In this document: positions 28,313-38,483 of the stretch, in pieces
Numbering within the stretch: position 1 is the first letter of the stretch
How the letters are laid out: each line of letters starts with the position of its first letter
Program-made: the position numbers and the translations under genes
Origin: Marinomonas sp. CT5
GTDB lineage: Bacteria; Pseudomonadota; Gammaproteobacteria; Pseudomonadales; Marinomonadaceae
Assembly: GCF_018336975.1 (NCBI RefSeq)
Contig: NZ_CP025572.1
Span: 2,556,639 to 2,620,638 of the forward strand
Direction of reading: 5' to 3'
DNA: 64,000 nucleotides
The notes under the pieces: generated by a model
Databases searched by the model: none
Seen by the model: the letters and a program-made list of their open reading frames with translations, nothing else
Told to the model about the DNA's origin: nothing

Positions 28313-29098
28313 ATGTGTCGTTGGATGGCGTATCAAGGTGACCCTGTTTACCTTGAGTCATTACTCTTTAAACAAGAACACTCTTTAATTCACCAAAGTC
28401 TAAGCGCGAGAAAATCCGAAGTGACGGTCAATGCCGATGGTTTTGGTTTAGGTTGGTACGATGAGCGCGAAGAGCCCGGTCTCTATCATGAAATATTACC
28501 CGCTTGGAGTGACAGCAACTTAAAAAGCTTAGCGCGACACATTAAAAGTGGGCTTTTCTTCGCCCATGTTCGCTCTTCCACAGGCACAGAAACCAATCGC
28601 TCCAATTGCCATCCTTTCAGTTATAAAAATTGGTTATTCATGCACAACGGCCAAATTGGTGGTTACGAGTCTTTGCGTTGGCAACTGGATCGCATGGTTC
28701 CAGAGCATCTTTATGGTCATCGTCATGGGGCAACCGACTCCGAAGTTATTTTCTTATTGATGTTGGCGAATGGATTAGAAAGCGACCCAGAAAAAGCCAT
28801 TGAAGTGACTCTGGCACAAATCCTCCATATGATGAAACAGAAGAACATAGAAGAGCCCTTACGATTCACCGCCGTGTTTTCCGATGGAGTAGAAATCACG
28901 GCAATTCGTTTTTCCAGTGATGCACTCGCTCCAAGTCTGTACTACAAACAATTTGATGACCATATTGTGATTGGCTCAGAACCTCTCGATCACTCTAGTC
29001 AGAGTTGGAATCAAGTGCCGGCTGGACACATCGCCAAAATAAAAGACCAAACTTACCAAGTTCAGCCTTTGCCTGAGCTATTAAAAATGACTGCCTAG
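28313..29098 (+). CDS. yafJ: Class II glutamine amidotransferase, YafJ family
   Basis: 261 residues starting MCRWMAYQG, where Cys2 becomes the N-terminal nucleophile of the Ntn-hydrolase glutaminase fold. SGLFFAHVRSST and FMHNGQIGGYE are the conserved substrate-loop motifs. There is no synthase domain, so the acceptor of the ammonia is unknown. TAGGAG precedes the ATG. A hairpin overlaps the stop codon. Confidence 0.88.
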   Translation: MCRWMAYQGDPVYLESLLFKQEHSLIHQSLSARKSEVTVNADGFGLGWYDEREEPGLYHEILPAWSDSNLKSLARHIKSGLFFAHVRSSTGTETNRSNCHPFSYKNWLFMHNGQIGGYESLRWQLDRMVPEHLYGHRHGATDSEVIFLLMLANGLESDPEKAIEVTLAQILHMMKQKNIEEPLRFTAVFSDGVEITAIRFSSDALAPSLYYKQFDDHIVIGSEPLDHSSQSWNQVPAGHIAKIKDQTYQVQPLPELLKMTA

Positions 29099-29110
29099 CG
29101 GTCATTTTTA
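29082..29110 (+). terminator. Terminator overlapping the yafJ stop
   Basis: TAAAAATGAC (29082-29091) pairs perfectly with GTCATTTTTA (29101-29110), 9-nt loop, ending in T residues. Confidence 0.72.
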
Positions 29111-29236
29111 TCTTCCACATTATTGCCACTTTGCCTTCCTACTTCCTTTGATCTACATCATGCGATTTACCTTTTTGGCTGGTAACCTGAATGAGTAAAG
29201 CATTCAATCGTATTGATTCAATTAAAAGGAGCTAGC

Positions 29237-29995
29237 ATGATCAATTACCAACTAAACAATAAAAAAGCCATGGTGACCGGTGGAGCCTCTGGCATAGGTT
29301 TGGCCTGCGTTGAATTATTGGCCTACTCTGGTGCTGACGTAGCGATTTGGGATTTGCATGATGAAGCGCTGGAAAAAGCCAAGCAGCATATTAGCCAATA
29401 CGATGTGAAATGCATTACGGTAAAAGTCGATGTGAGCAATCCAGAATCCGTGAAAGCCGCTATGGACGAAACCGTCAAACAACTCGGTAGCTTAGATATT
29501 ACGGTCAACAATGCTGGCATCGGTGGCCCAGCGTGCAAATCAGGCGATTACTCAGATGACGATTGGCGAAAAGTCATAGACGTGAACTTTAATGGCGTGT
29601 TCTATTGTCAACGTGAAGCCATTGCGGCCATGCGTAAAAACGGCTCTGGTAGCATTATCAATATGGCGTCCATTCTTGGCCAAGTGACTTTCCCAAATGC
29701 CCCCGCTTACGTCAGCGCTAAACACGGGGTTGTCGGTATGTCTAAAGCCGCTGCGGTGGAGCACGCAGAAGACAACATTCGTGTCAACGTGGTTGGTCCT
29801 GGCTTTATCCATACGCCATTGGTTGATCAACACATGGATGCAGACACCCTAAACATGCTGGCTGAAAAGCACGCCCTAAAACGTCTGGGCAAACCAGAAG
29901 AAGTCGCCCACCTTGTTGCTTGGTTAGCCAGTGATGCCTCGTCTTTTGTGACAGCGTCTTATTACCCAATAGACGGTGGTTACCTAGCGCAATAA
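29237..29995 (+). CDS. SDR-family oxidoreductase
   Basis: 252-residue short-chain dehydrogenase/reductase. Cofactor motif TGGASGIG (14-21), NNAG (91-94) and the tetrad Asn117, Ser145, Tyr158, Lys162 are complete; acidic Asp39 at the end of beta-2 favours NAD(H). The substrate cannot be read from sequence. AAAAGGAG precedes the ATG at 29237; an in-frame start 24 bp upstream is rejected. It stands alone, with its own terminator. Confidence 0.88.
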   Translation: MINYQLNNKKAMVTGGASGIGLACVELLAYSGADVAIWDLHDEALEKAKQHISQYDVKCITVKVDVSNPESVKAAMDETVKQLGSLDITVNNAGIGGPACKSGDYSDDDWRKVIDVNFNGVFYCQREAIAAMRKNGSGSIINMASILGQVTFPNAPAYVSAKHGVVGMSKAAAVEHAEDNIRVNVVGPGFIHTPLVDQHMDADTLNMLAEKHALKRLGKPEEVAHLVAWLASDASSFVTASYYPIDGGYLAQ

Positions 29996-30044
29996 GTACC
30001 GAGCAAACACTTGTTTGAATTATGATTATTTGAGCTATAAAAAC

Positions 30045-30083
30045 AAAAAACCGTCACTTCAAAATGAAGTGACGGTTTTTTTA
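30045..30083. terminator. Terminator after the SDR gene
   Basis: A 16-bp perfect stem (30045-30060 with 30066-30081), 5-nt loop, long A and T runs. It serves the SDR gene and the converging oxygenase gene. Confidence 0.93.
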
Positions 30084-30095
30084 TGACCAAACACG

Positions 30096-31052
30096 TTATG
30101 CGCTTTCTTTCTCTCGATAAGCGTAAGTCGCGTCAAAACGTGACTGAATCCAGTCGCCGCTTAGAATCGCCTCATACTTGGCGGGTTTCTCTTCTGTAGC
30201 ACAACTTGGTACACAAGCTACGCTGGTTTCATAATCTGGTTCCACAAAGAATGGGAAGGAATAACGATGCACATCTGGCATGGATGCTCTCACACGGTGC
30301 GCTGTCGAAACGTATTCATCGTTGGTCCAGCGCTGCATCAAATCACCAATATTGACCACTAACGCTTCATCGATTGGTGTCGCATCGACCCACTCACCTT
30401 GGCGGTTTTTCACTTGTAGCCCACCCGTTTGATCTTGCAACAACAAGGTCACACAACCGTAATCCGTGTGCGCCCCGGCTCCGTTATCATGGTCATTGGC
30501 AGGACGTGGCGGATAATGAATCATGCGCATAACCGTCACATGGTCTTTAAAGCAACGGGTGAAAAAGTCATCGTCCAAAGACAAGGCTTGTGCCATGGCC
30601 GTTAGTAGCTTTTGCGCCACTTGGAAAGCTTGCACATAATATTCTTGTAGCACTTCTAATGTCACAGGATCACTTGGATTCTGGTTAGGACCATAGGCCG
30701 TTGGGTATTTAAGCGCCAAAGGATGGTCTTTCGGGAAATCCAACGCCATATCAAAAGTTTCTTTCCAATCCGCATGGCCGATTTCATCAAGCTGTTCTTC
30801 GCCAATGTTGCCGTAACCACGGTGATTGATACTGTTTCTAATATCGATCGCGTTTTTTACATCTTGAGGCTGGTTAAAAAAGCGTTTGGCTTCACGCATC
30901 AAGGCGTCCATTAGCGCTTTAGGAAGTCCAGTATTCACTAAATAAAAGAAACCAATTTCTCGGCACGCCTTATCTAGGGCGTTTATTTCTGTCTGACGAA
31001 CCGATTCACTTTCATGAGTCAGCTTAGATAAATCAATCAATGGAATAGACAT
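30096..31052 (-). CDS. 2-oxoglutarate/Fe(II)-dependent dioxygenase, isopenicillin N synthase family
   Basis: 318 residues with the DIOX_N region (VRQTEINALDKACREIGFFY) and the 2OG-Fe(II) core. Iron ligands are His195, Asp197 (GAHTDYG) and His252 (TAHRV); Arg263-x-Ser265 (RYSFPFF) binds 2-oxoglutarate. The bacterial members of this group act on varied small molecules; the substrate here is unknown. It starts 17 bp after the helicase gene stop on the same strand. Confidence 0.88.
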   Translation of the reverse strand: MSIPLIDLSKLTHESESVRQTEINALDKACREIGFFYLVNTGLPKALMDALMREAKRFFNQPQDVKNAIDIRNSINHRGYGNIGEEQLDEIGHADWKETFDMALDFPKDHPLALKYPTAYGPNQNPSDPVTLEVLQEYYVQAFQVAQKLLTAMAQALSLDDDFFTRCFKDHVTVMRMIHYPPRPANDHDNGAGAHTDYGCVTLLLQDQTGGLQVKNRQGEWVDATPIDEALVVNIGDLMQRWTNDEYVSTAHRVRASMPDVHRYSFPFFVEPDYETSVACVPSCATEEKPAKYEAILSGDWIQSRFDATYAYREKESA

Positions 31053-31069
31053 TGCGTGTTCCTTGTTCC

Positions 31070-33376
31070 TTATGCTCTGGTAGACAATTTAATTAACTGT
31101 GTATGCTTGGGATTAAAGCGTTTAAGTCCTACTTCGCCAAAATCCACAAAAATCATTTGTTTCGCATCTTGTTCTTGGCGTACAACGACCCCCTGACCAA
31201 ATTGATCATGGCGAACTTTGTCGCCGGGCTGTAACAGACTTTTTCCTTCAACACGATGACGGAAGGTCAATGACGGCGAAGGATCCACCGCATTTAAATA
31301 ACGCTGAAACACCGAACCTTTTTCTGTATCAATTGGCGTGCCAACATTTTCCACATACCAAGATTCACATATTTGACTGACTGCATAGGGTTGGGCTTCA
31401 AACACAAAACGGGACAAAGACAAACTTTTCAAAGCGGCGCGAGGAATGTCCCCCTGTTTCATGCGCTTACTTTCATCCGCTGTCGGCGTTTCCAATATAA
31501 CGAGCTTCTGTTTCGCGCGGGTAATCGCCACATAAAACAAACGGCGCTCAGACGCTAGATCTGTCGCAGCTTGTTTATCGATCGCACTTAAATCTTCGTC
31601 GTAATAAGGAAAGCGGCCTTCTTGCAAACCGGACAATAACACTTGATCGAATTCCAAACCTTTCGACTTGTGTATCGTCATCAAATGCACACCATGAACA
31701 TCGTCCGTTTGTTTCTCATTCAATGTGGCGAGCTGCTCCAAGATGGATTTGGCATCACCGCCCACGCCCCGCACATACGCCATGAAGGCATCGCAGGTGG
31801 CGATTTTTTCTTGGGTTTGAATGTCTTTGCTGCTGGTGCTTTCGAAATAACGGTAAATCCCCAGCTTTTCTAATGTGTGAGCCAAACCTTGCGCTGGATC
31901 GGTGCGATACATGCCTAAACTGCGCAACCAGTCAGCACGCTCATAGAGCTTTTTCGCTCGCCAACCGTCGCTAGCATCGGCAACCGTTTCAATAATTTGC
32001 GGTAACAATTGCGGCGATTGTTTGGCTTGCAGAATCAAGGTTTTGCGCTGCGCTAGAGAACCACCAAGGCTCGGTGTCGTTAACAAGTATTCAATGTCAT
32101 CGGGATGAAAAAACACACTGGGCGTTTCCAAGCCACCAGCAATCACCGCAAGGTACGCCATGAGCATACGGATTTGGCGGTTTTCCAATAATGGAGAGTC
32201 ACCGTGAAGTTGGTACGGCACGCCTTTGTGCATCAAGGCCAATTGCACAGGTACCATATCGCTGTACAAACGCACCAGCACTGCGGTATCACTTAATGCG
32301 CGCCCTTCTTCCACCCAAGATTTTAACTCGCTCAACAAGGCTTTGCCGGTCTTTGGCGCACGGGCAAACGACACACGTGTGCGTTCTCCTGCGCCAATCA
32401 CCAAGGAATCAGGATCGTTTTCACTGATCACGCTCGATGCCATTAACCCCACCGCATGACCAAAACGAAAACTGGTGCTTAACGGGTAAGTCACCACATG
32501 GCTAAAATCTTTATCAAATTGACTCGCCATAATCTCTGGACTAGCGCCACGCCATTCGTAGATGCACTGCTGAACATCACCCACTATCATCCATTGGCAA
32601 GGAGACGGATACAGCAATTTGAGCAGTTCATATTGGCAAGGGTTAATATCTTGGAATTCGTCAATCAGCAGGTAACGAAAGTCTGGCACCAAACCACGGA
32701 TTCGAACTCGTTCCGATTCTTCCAAGGCTTGGACTAATTCATAGGGATCACTGAGCAAGTCGGCAAAAAAGCGAATGTTGTTACGCTTGCGCAGTTTTTC
32801 TAATTCATCGTAAAGCGCAGGGAAAAACTTGCGTTCGCTGGACCAGCCCAAGGCTTCAAATACGATTTGGGCAGTTTGGTCGGATGCTTTCACCTGATCG
32901 ATAAATAGCAACACATCTTCCAGCCAGTCTTTCTCGTCCAGCATGGCGATTTTCTCACCATTACGCACCAGACGTTGCAAGGCTTCCCGTAACATTTTCA
33001 CCAAACTGAAATCATCGGTCACAAGCTTCGCCGCGGGTAGCCAGCCTTGTTGCTCCAAGCGACGACAAAACTTCATACCAAACGCATGGAAAGTCATCAC
33101 ACTAGGAGAACGCAAATGCCCAGCGGCCATCAGTCGTTTACTCAAACGCTCAGAAAACTCTTCTTGGGCGCTTTTGTTAAACATAAAGACGCCGATCTGA
33201 GACGGATCCACACCCTGAACCAGTAAATGTTCAATCCGAGAAATGAGCGTCGTGGTTTTACCTGCCCCAGCCACCGCGATGACTTTCGCTGGGGAGGCAA
33301 GATCATGATGTACAACGCGCGTTTGTTCATCGGTTAACGAGGTGGACACCTCAGTATTGGGTTGTGCTTGAATCAA
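31070..33376 (-). CDS. UvrD/Rep-family ATP-dependent DNA helicase
   Basis: 768-residue superfamily-1A helicase. Motif I VAGAGKTTTL, motif Ia MTFHAFG, motif II LIDEFQDINP, motif III GDVQQCIYEWRGA, motif V HKSKGLEFDQV and motif VI YVAITRAK are intact. The C-terminus has a PcrA-like Tudor module (GDKVRHDQFGQGVVV). It is distinct from the housekeeping uvrD and rep in sequence style, but its role is not clear. The start is a TTG at 33376 with only a weak ribosome site, so the first residues are uncertain. Confidence 0.92.
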   Translation of the reverse strand: MIQAQPNTEVSTSLTDEQTRVVHHDLASPAKVIAVAGAGKTTTLISRIEHLLVQGVDPSQIGVFMFNKSAQEEFSERLSKRLMAAGHLRSPSVMTFHAFGMKFCRRLEQQGWLPAAKLVTDDFSLVKMLREALQRLVRNGEKIAMLDEKDWLEDVLLFIDQVKASDQTAQIVFEALGWSSERKFFPALYDELEKLRKRNNIRFFADLLSDPYELVQALEESERVRIRGLVPDFRYLLIDEFQDINPCQYELLKLLYPSPCQWMIVGDVQQCIYEWRGASPEIMASQFDKDFSHVVTYPLSTSFRFGHAVGLMASSVISENDPDSLVIGAGERTRVSFARAPKTGKALLSELKSWVEEGRALSDTAVLVRLYSDMVPVQLALMHKGVPYQLHGDSPLLENRQIRMLMAYLAVIAGGLETPSVFFHPDDIEYLLTTPSLGGSLAQRKTLILQAKQSPQLLPQIIETVADASDGWRAKKLYERADWLRSLGMYRTDPAQGLAHTLEKLGIYRYFESTSSKDIQTQEKIATCDAFMAYVRGVGGDAKSILEQLATLNEKQTDDVHGVHLMTIHKSKGLEFDQVLLSGLQEGRFPYYDEDLSAIDKQAATDLASERRLFYVAITRAKQKLVILETPTADESKRMKQGDIPRAALKSLSLSRFVFEAQPYAVSQICESWYVENVGTPIDTEKGSVFQRYLNAVDPSPSLTFRHRVEGKSLLQPGDKVRHDQFGQGVVVRQEQDAKQMIFVDFGEVGLKRFNPKHTQLIKLSTRA

Positions 33377-33406
33377 AATAGTTTTGCCTTGTAAAACGTC
33401 AACGCG

Positions 33407-34549
33407 CTAGTCTTCAAATAGATGGCCAATTTCACGAAACGCAAGATGTTCTCTACCGGCGATTTTAGCAATGGATTCGCCACATACCACCAAACGGCGC
33501 TGGACACGGGCGAAAAACACCCCATTGGTACGTGCAATCAGTGGGTAACTGGACGTTTCCACATCGTCGTCCATTAGATTCACCACTTCGCCAATCACCT
33601 GCCCTGTTTCCACTTCTTCACCAATCTCAATGTGATAGCAGGCAATACCAGCGCACGGTGCCTTAACTAAATCCATCGCATCCAGCGGGTAATATTCAAC
33701 GTTACTGTCATCAATGGCAGGCGCTTTTCCAGCAATCACTTCTCGCAAAACAAGGTAATCAAACAAGGCTTGCGCGTCCTGCTCGGCAAACGCGTTGGAA
33801 ATGTCATTTTCGCCGCGCAATTCTACCGTTAAAGAGCGACTTCCCCAAGGAATCAAATGGGCATAATGGGCTTTTAAATCACGCCAAACACTCACATTGG
33901 TTTCATCAAAAGACGCGGCGCCCGTTTCCAGTTCAGACAAACCAACCTTAGCGCCTAACAAAGCCAATAGAGGCTTAAAATGACTTTCAAATTCTTGCGC
34001 GACATAGGCGTGCATGCTGGCTTCCCCAGAACAATGCAGGTCGATGATTTCATCCGCATCCATAGACAAGGCCAACAAGGTTTTCTTCATTCCTTGCAGT
34101 TCTGTGGTCTCAGGCAACAAGGCCAGTTCGTCGTGTATGGCTTGGCGAACCAGATCGATATTGCTTTCAATATCTCCCGTCACATCGCCCTTGATACGTT
34201 TTTCTACTTTTGCGCCTAACTGCGGCCAATTGCGATTAAAATTACCGCCCCCGTCAGAAAACGCAAAGCGACCAGGAATATAACCGTGAAAGTTTTGCGC
34301 CAAGCCAATTGGATTCGCCACAGGCACAATGACTATCTCACCTTGAATCAGCCCGGCTTCGTCGGCTTTCTTCAGTTTTCTCAGCAAGGTGTTAAGCACC
34401 AAAAAACCCGGCCACTCATCCGCGTGCAAGCCCGCTTGAAAATACACTTTAGGTCGTGCACCCGCTTCACCAAAATGATGCGCTTTTAGAATACGCTGCG
34501 TACCGGGTGTCGCGCTCGGTAAGACATGAGAGTAAATTTGGTAAGACAT
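33407..34549 (-). CDS. AstE/AspA-family zinc hydrolase (M14-like)
   Basis: 380 residues. The zinc site HADEWPGF (His and Glu) and the later His in IDLHCSGE mark the succinylglutamate desuccinylase/aspartoacylase group, which removes acyl groups from N-acyl amino acids. The C-terminal 100 residues form a biotinyl-lipoyl-like beta domain (ETGQVIGEVVNL). The ATG at 34549 has CGAGGTG upstream; an earlier in-frame start lacks one. It is divergent from the ynjBCD-like importer, which may bring in its substrate. Confidence 0.82.
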   Translation of the reverse strand: MSYQIYSHVLPSATPGTQRILKAHHFGEAGARPKVYFQAGLHADEWPGFLVLNTLLRKLKKADEAGLIQGEIVIVPVANPIGLAQNFHGYIPGRFAFSDGGGNFNRNWPQLGAKVEKRIKGDVTGDIESNIDLVRQAIHDELALLPETTELQGMKKTLLALSMDADEIIDLHCSGEASMHAYVAQEFESHFKPLLALLGAKVGLSELETGAASFDETNVSVWRDLKAHYAHLIPWGSRSLTVELRGENDISNAFAEQDAQALFDYLVLREVIAGKAPAIDDSNVEYYPLDAMDLVKAPCAGIACYHIEIGEEVETGQVIGEVVNLMDDDVETSSYPLIARTNGVFFARVQRRLVVCGESIAKIAGREHLAFREIGHLFED

Positions 34550-34726
34550 AACACCTCGAAAAAAGCCGTAAAACATTCGTCCAATTTGAACTTGCAACAT
34601 GGTACGCTAAAACCGATTCTTAATAAAAAACAATTCCTTAAATAAAAAGGTGTAAGAAACGTAGCCGCGTTTACGTCTAAGCTTTCACACAGGTTAAAAA
34701 CAAATAAAGACTATCAGGAGAAAGGA

Positions 34727-35950
34727 ATGAAAAAATCGTTTGTTGCCGCTTCCATCGCGGCCTCACTAGCCCTATCAAGCATGGCGACTGTCGCGGCATC
34801 TGACCAAGACAATGCCAGTGTATGGCAAAAAACACTGCAACAAGCCAAAGGCCAGACTGTGTACTTCAACGCGTGGGGCGGAGCCGACAACATTAACGAT
34901 TACATTCAGTGGGCCGCTGATCGCATTCAAGACAAATACGATGTCACCCTTAAACAAGTGAAATTGACTGATACATCGGATGCGGTAAACCGCGTATTGG
35001 CAGAAAAAACCGCAGGCAAAAACAGCGAGGGTTCCATCGATCTGATCTGGATCAACGGTGAAAACTTCCGCGCCATGAAAGACAACAATCTGCTCTTCGG
35101 GCCGTTTAGCCAGTCGTTACCTAACTATCAAGCATTCGTCGATGAAAACGCCCGCCAAAGTCTAACCCAAGATTTCGGTACTCCTGTCGATGGCATGGAA
35201 TCCCCTTGGGGCATGGCGCAAGTCATCTTTATGTACGACACCGCGACCTTGGACAATCCGCCCAAGTCCATTGCCAAACTGCTCACTTATGCCAAAGCCC
35301 ATCCTGGCCGAATCACCTATCCTGAGCCACCGCAGTTCCTTGGCTCCACCTTTTTGAAACAAGCTTTATACGAGTTAACACCGTACCGCAAAGCCTTGTC
35401 GCAACCAGTCGACACAGTGGATTTTGAAAAAATTACCGCGCCACTGTGGGACTACTTAGATCAGCTGCATAAAGTGGCATGGCGCAATGGACAAACATTT
35501 CCATCTAGCTCGGCCGAAATGGTTCGCTTACTGGATGACCAAGAAATCGACATTGCTTTGAGTTTTGATATCTCATCTGCTTCTGTGCAAATCGACAAAG
35601 GCAACTTGCCAGACACCGTGCGCTCTTATGTCTTCACTGGCGGCACCATTGGCAACACACACTTTTTAGCGATTCCTTATAACAGTAGCGCCAAAGCCGG
35701 TGCCAAAGTGGTGGCGAATTTTATGTTGTCGCCAGAAGCGCAAATCAAAAAGCAAACCCCAACGGTGTGGGGAGATTTGAGTGTGCTGTCTTACGCCAAG
35801 CTCCCTGCTGATGAGCAAGCCAAGTTTGACGCCTTGCCACGTGGTATCGCCACGTTGAGCATTGAGGAACTGGGTAAAACCTTGCCTGAACCTCATAGCA
35901 GCTGGATGGGCGCGTTAGAAGCGGAGTGGCGTAAGCGTTACGCTCAGTAA
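34727..35950 (+). CDS. ynjB: ABC transporter substrate-binding protein, YnjB family
   Basis: 407 residues with a cleavable signal peptide (cut near AVAAS-DQD, about residue 24). The ligand-binding fold contains VYFNAWGGADNINDY, DLIWINGENF and GMESPWGMAQ, all typical of YnjB. It binds an unknown solute in the periplasm and delivers it to YnjC/YnjD. AGGAGAAAGG precedes the ATG. The permease follows after 107 bp. Confidence 0.88.
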   Translation: MKKSFVAASIAASLALSSMATVAASDQDNASVWQKTLQQAKGQTVYFNAWGGADNINDYIQWAADRIQDKYDVTLKQVKLTDTSDAVNRVLAEKTAGKNSEGSIDLIWINGENFRAMKDNNLLFGPFSQSLPNYQAFVDENARQSLTQDFGTPVDGMESPWGMAQVIFMYDTATLDNPPKSIAKLLTYAKAHPGRITYPEPPQFLGSTFLKQALYELTPYRKALSQPVDTVDFEKITAPLWDYLDQLHKVAWRNGQTFPSSSAEMVRLLDDQEIDIALSFDISSASVQIDKGNLPDTVRSYVFTGGTIGNTHFLAIPYNSSAKAGAKVVANFMLSPEAQIKKQTPTVWGDLSVLSYAKLPADEQAKFDALPRGIATLSIEELGKTLPEPHSSWMGALEAEWRKRYAQ

Positions 35951-36057
35951 TGACACGACGACTACGCTTGCCAACACTTTGTTAACAATAGCGTCAAAGT
36001 GCTCATGACGTAGTGTGAAATCAATACACGCAAACAAACTGCTAAATAAGAAGTAAG

Positions 36058-37794
36058 ATGCCGATAAAACACGCTAAATGGATCACGGGAGTCATTTCTC
36101 TTTTGTTGATCGTCCCCATTATCATTGGCTTGGTCGGCACCTTGCTTCCCGCGTTTGCCTACTTTCCACCACTGGATGAATACCATTTCTCCCTCACACC
36201 TTGGCGCGATTTGTTTGCCCAAGGTGAATTCTACGCCAGTTTAAAACTCACATTGATAACAGGCATTGGCGCGCCATTACTGGCTCTTTGGTTGGCAATG
36301 TCATTATTGGCTTGGGGTTACCAACGGCCATTTTTTCGTAAAATTGAAGCTGTGCTCGCGCCCATTCTTGCTATTCCTCATGCAGCCATTGCCATTGGTT
36401 TGTTGTTCTTATTAAGCCCTTCAGGTTGGTTGATGCGGCTCTTTAGTCCTTGGCTCACTGGCTTTGATCGCCCGCCCAATTGGATTACGGTGCAAGATCC
36501 GCTGGGCGTATCGCTGATTCTGGCGCTGGTTATCAAAGAAATGCCTTATCTGTTATTTGTCATGCTGGCGACGATGAAAAGCATCAAGGCACGAGAAAGC
36601 CTGCAAGTCGGCCAAGCATTGGGATACAGTCGTTTCACCTTGTGGCGCAAGGTGCTCATTCCTCAACTCTACCCTATCATCCGATTGCCGATTTTTATTG
36701 TCATCGCCTTTAGTTTGACCGTCGTGGATTTGGCCTTGGTGATTGGCCCGAACACGCCATCGACTCTCGCGGTCACCTTATTGCGCTGGTTCAACGATCC
36801 CGATTTATCCATGCGATTAATGGCGAACGCTGGGGCCATTTTCCTAATGTTGGTGATTGTCGTCGTGCTAGGCGGCTGGGAAGTGGCGCACTTATTGTTT
36901 AGTCGATTAACACGTGCTGAACGCAGCAATGGCAAGCGTGCGGGTCTTACTGACTTCGCGCTTCGAATGGGTGTCATGCTCGGGTTGCTGGCTTTAATTA
37001 ATGCGTTTGTTGCTCTGCTTGTACTGCCGATTTGGTCACTTACTCGACGCTGGCGCTTTCCCGATGCGCTGCCCAGTCAATGGACATGGGACAATATCGA
37101 ACGCGCCACGCCGCTGTTGATGGAACTCACAAGCAACACGCTCATTATTGCGCTGATAGCCACGCTGCTGGCTTGTGTCATCAGTCTTGTGATGTTGGAA
37201 ACCAAACGACATAAGATGACACATTCAGTCCAGAGCGACACGCCCCATTTATTTGATTGGCTGATTTACGTGCCCATTCTATTGCCGCAAATTGGTTTTT
37301 TGTTTGGCCTGCATGTGTTGCTGATTTATCTGAATCTCAATGGCGACCTACGGGCCATTATTGCCCTGCATCTCATGTATGTTTTGCCTTATGTGTATCT
37401 GACCCTAAAAGGCCCCTATTTAGCGTATCAAGAGGAATACTTGCAGCAAGCCAATCGGCTCAACCATCGTCCTTGGCGCAACTATCTTGTGGTCAAAATC
37501 GCCATGCTGAAACCCGCTATTTTCACCGCCTTTGCCATTGGTTTTTCTGTCAGTATCGCCCAATATTTGCCTACGCTCATTGCGGGTGAAGGCCGTTACA
37601 ACACGTTAACAACCGAAGCCGTTGCCCAAGCTGCATCGGGCGATAGAAAGCAAGTGGGCAGCATGGCCATGTTGCAAGCCTTCTTTCCCATCATGGTGTT
37701 TTGGCTCGCACAATTTATTCCACCGCGCTGGACTAGGTGGCGCTTGGTATTAAAAACTTTGTTTAGCAGAAGGAAGACATCGTGCTCCGTGTAA
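36058..37794 (+). CDS. ynjC: ABC transporter permease, YnjC family (fused two-half permease)
   Basis: 578 residues with about twelve membrane helices in two halves, each with a binding-protein-dependent permease loop (KSIKAR-LQVGQALGYSRFTL in the first; QQANRLNHRPWRNY in the second). The gene overlaps ynjD by 13 bp, so the subunits are probably made together. Confidence 0.88.
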   Translation: MPIKHAKWITGVISLLLIVPIIIGLVGTLLPAFAYFPPLDEYHFSLTPWRDLFAQGEFYASLKLTLITGIGAPLLALWLAMSLLAWGYQRPFFRKIEAVLAPILAIPHAAIAIGLLFLLSPSGWLMRLFSPWLTGFDRPPNWITVQDPLGVSLILALVIKEMPYLLFVMLATMKSIKARESLQVGQALGYSRFTLWRKVLIPQLYPIIRLPIFIVIAFSLTVVDLALVIGPNTPSTLAVTLLRWFNDPDLSMRLMANAGAIFLMLVIVVVLGGWEVAHLLFSRLTRAERSNGKRAGLTDFALRMGVMLGLLALINAFVALLVLPIWSLTRRWRFPDALPSQWTWDNIERATPLLMELTSNTLIIALIATLLACVISLVMLETKRHKMTHSVQSDTPHLFDWLIYVPILLPQIGFLFGLHVLLIYLNLNGDLRAIIALHLMYVLPYVYLTLKGPYLAYQEEYLQQANRLNHRPWRNYLVVKIAMLKPAIFTAFAIGFSVSIAQYLPTLIAGEGRYNTLTTEAVAQAASGDRKQVGSMAMLQAFFPIMVFWLAQFIPPRWTRWRLVLKTLFSRRKTSCSV

Positions 37795-38420
37795 ACGCAT
37801 TTTCCTTATCCTTGGGTGATAAAACGCTCATTGACGAGTTAAGTTTCGAAATCGCCAATGGTCAGGTTTTGTCTATCATGGGCCCAAGCGGCATTGGCAA
37901 ATCCAGCCTACTGCATTTTTTAAGCGGTTCCTTATCGCCTAATTTGCACACCAAAGGCGAGGCTTTTTTAAATGGCGAAGACTTGCTGTCAAAATCCATT
38001 CAGGATCGAAAAGTTGGCTTATTGCAGCAAATGCCCTTGCTGTTCCCGCATATGAGCATCATTGAAAACCTCATGTTCGCTATTCCTGCTGACATCCATA
38101 AGCAAGAACGTACCCACATGGCGCTAAACGCCTTGGAAAAACTCGGCATTCCAGACAAAGCCAATGCCCTGCCAAACGAACTGTCTGGCGGTCAGCAGGC
38201 TCGTGTTGCCTTACTGCGAACCCTGCTTTCCAAACCGGATTATTTACTATTGGACGAACCCTTCAGCAAACTTGATCCAGCACTAAGACGAGACGTTCGA
38301 ACTTTTGTACTCAGTGAAATACAAAAAGCCAACATCCCTGCGCTGCTGGTGACCCATGACCCAGAAGATGCCAAGGCCATGGAAGGGGAATGTTTGACGC
38401 TGGAACCTCTGATTAAATAG
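37782..38420 (+). CDS. ynjD: ABC transporter ATP-binding protein, YnjD family
   Basis: 212-residue ATPase. Walker A GPSGIGKSS, signature LSGGQQARVALL, Walker B YLLLDEPFS and the H-loop LVTHDPEDA are present. It powers the ynjBCD importer. Its last 80 or so bases are repeated at 40394-40476 as part of a segmental duplication. Confidence 0.92.
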   Translation: MLRVNAFSLSLGDKTLIDELSFEIANGQVLSIMGPSGIGKSSLLHFLSGSLSPNLHTKGEAFLNGEDLLSKSIQDRKVGLLQQMPLLFPHMSIIENLMFAIPADIHKQERTHMALNALEKLGIPDKANALPNELSGGQQARVALLRTLLSKPDYLLLDEPFSKLDPALRRDVRTFVLSEIQKANIPALLVTHDPEDAKAMEGECLTLEPLIK

Positions 38421-38483
38421 TGCTTTAGCGTTGCGCAATAAACAGGCTACACTGTCTGCAATAGTAAAACTGGATGATTCACT

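Noticed and set aside
33407..34549. AstE-like doeB of the ectoine pathway
   Set aside because: It lies 10 kb from the doe genes beside an unrelated importer; the M20 gene fills the step.
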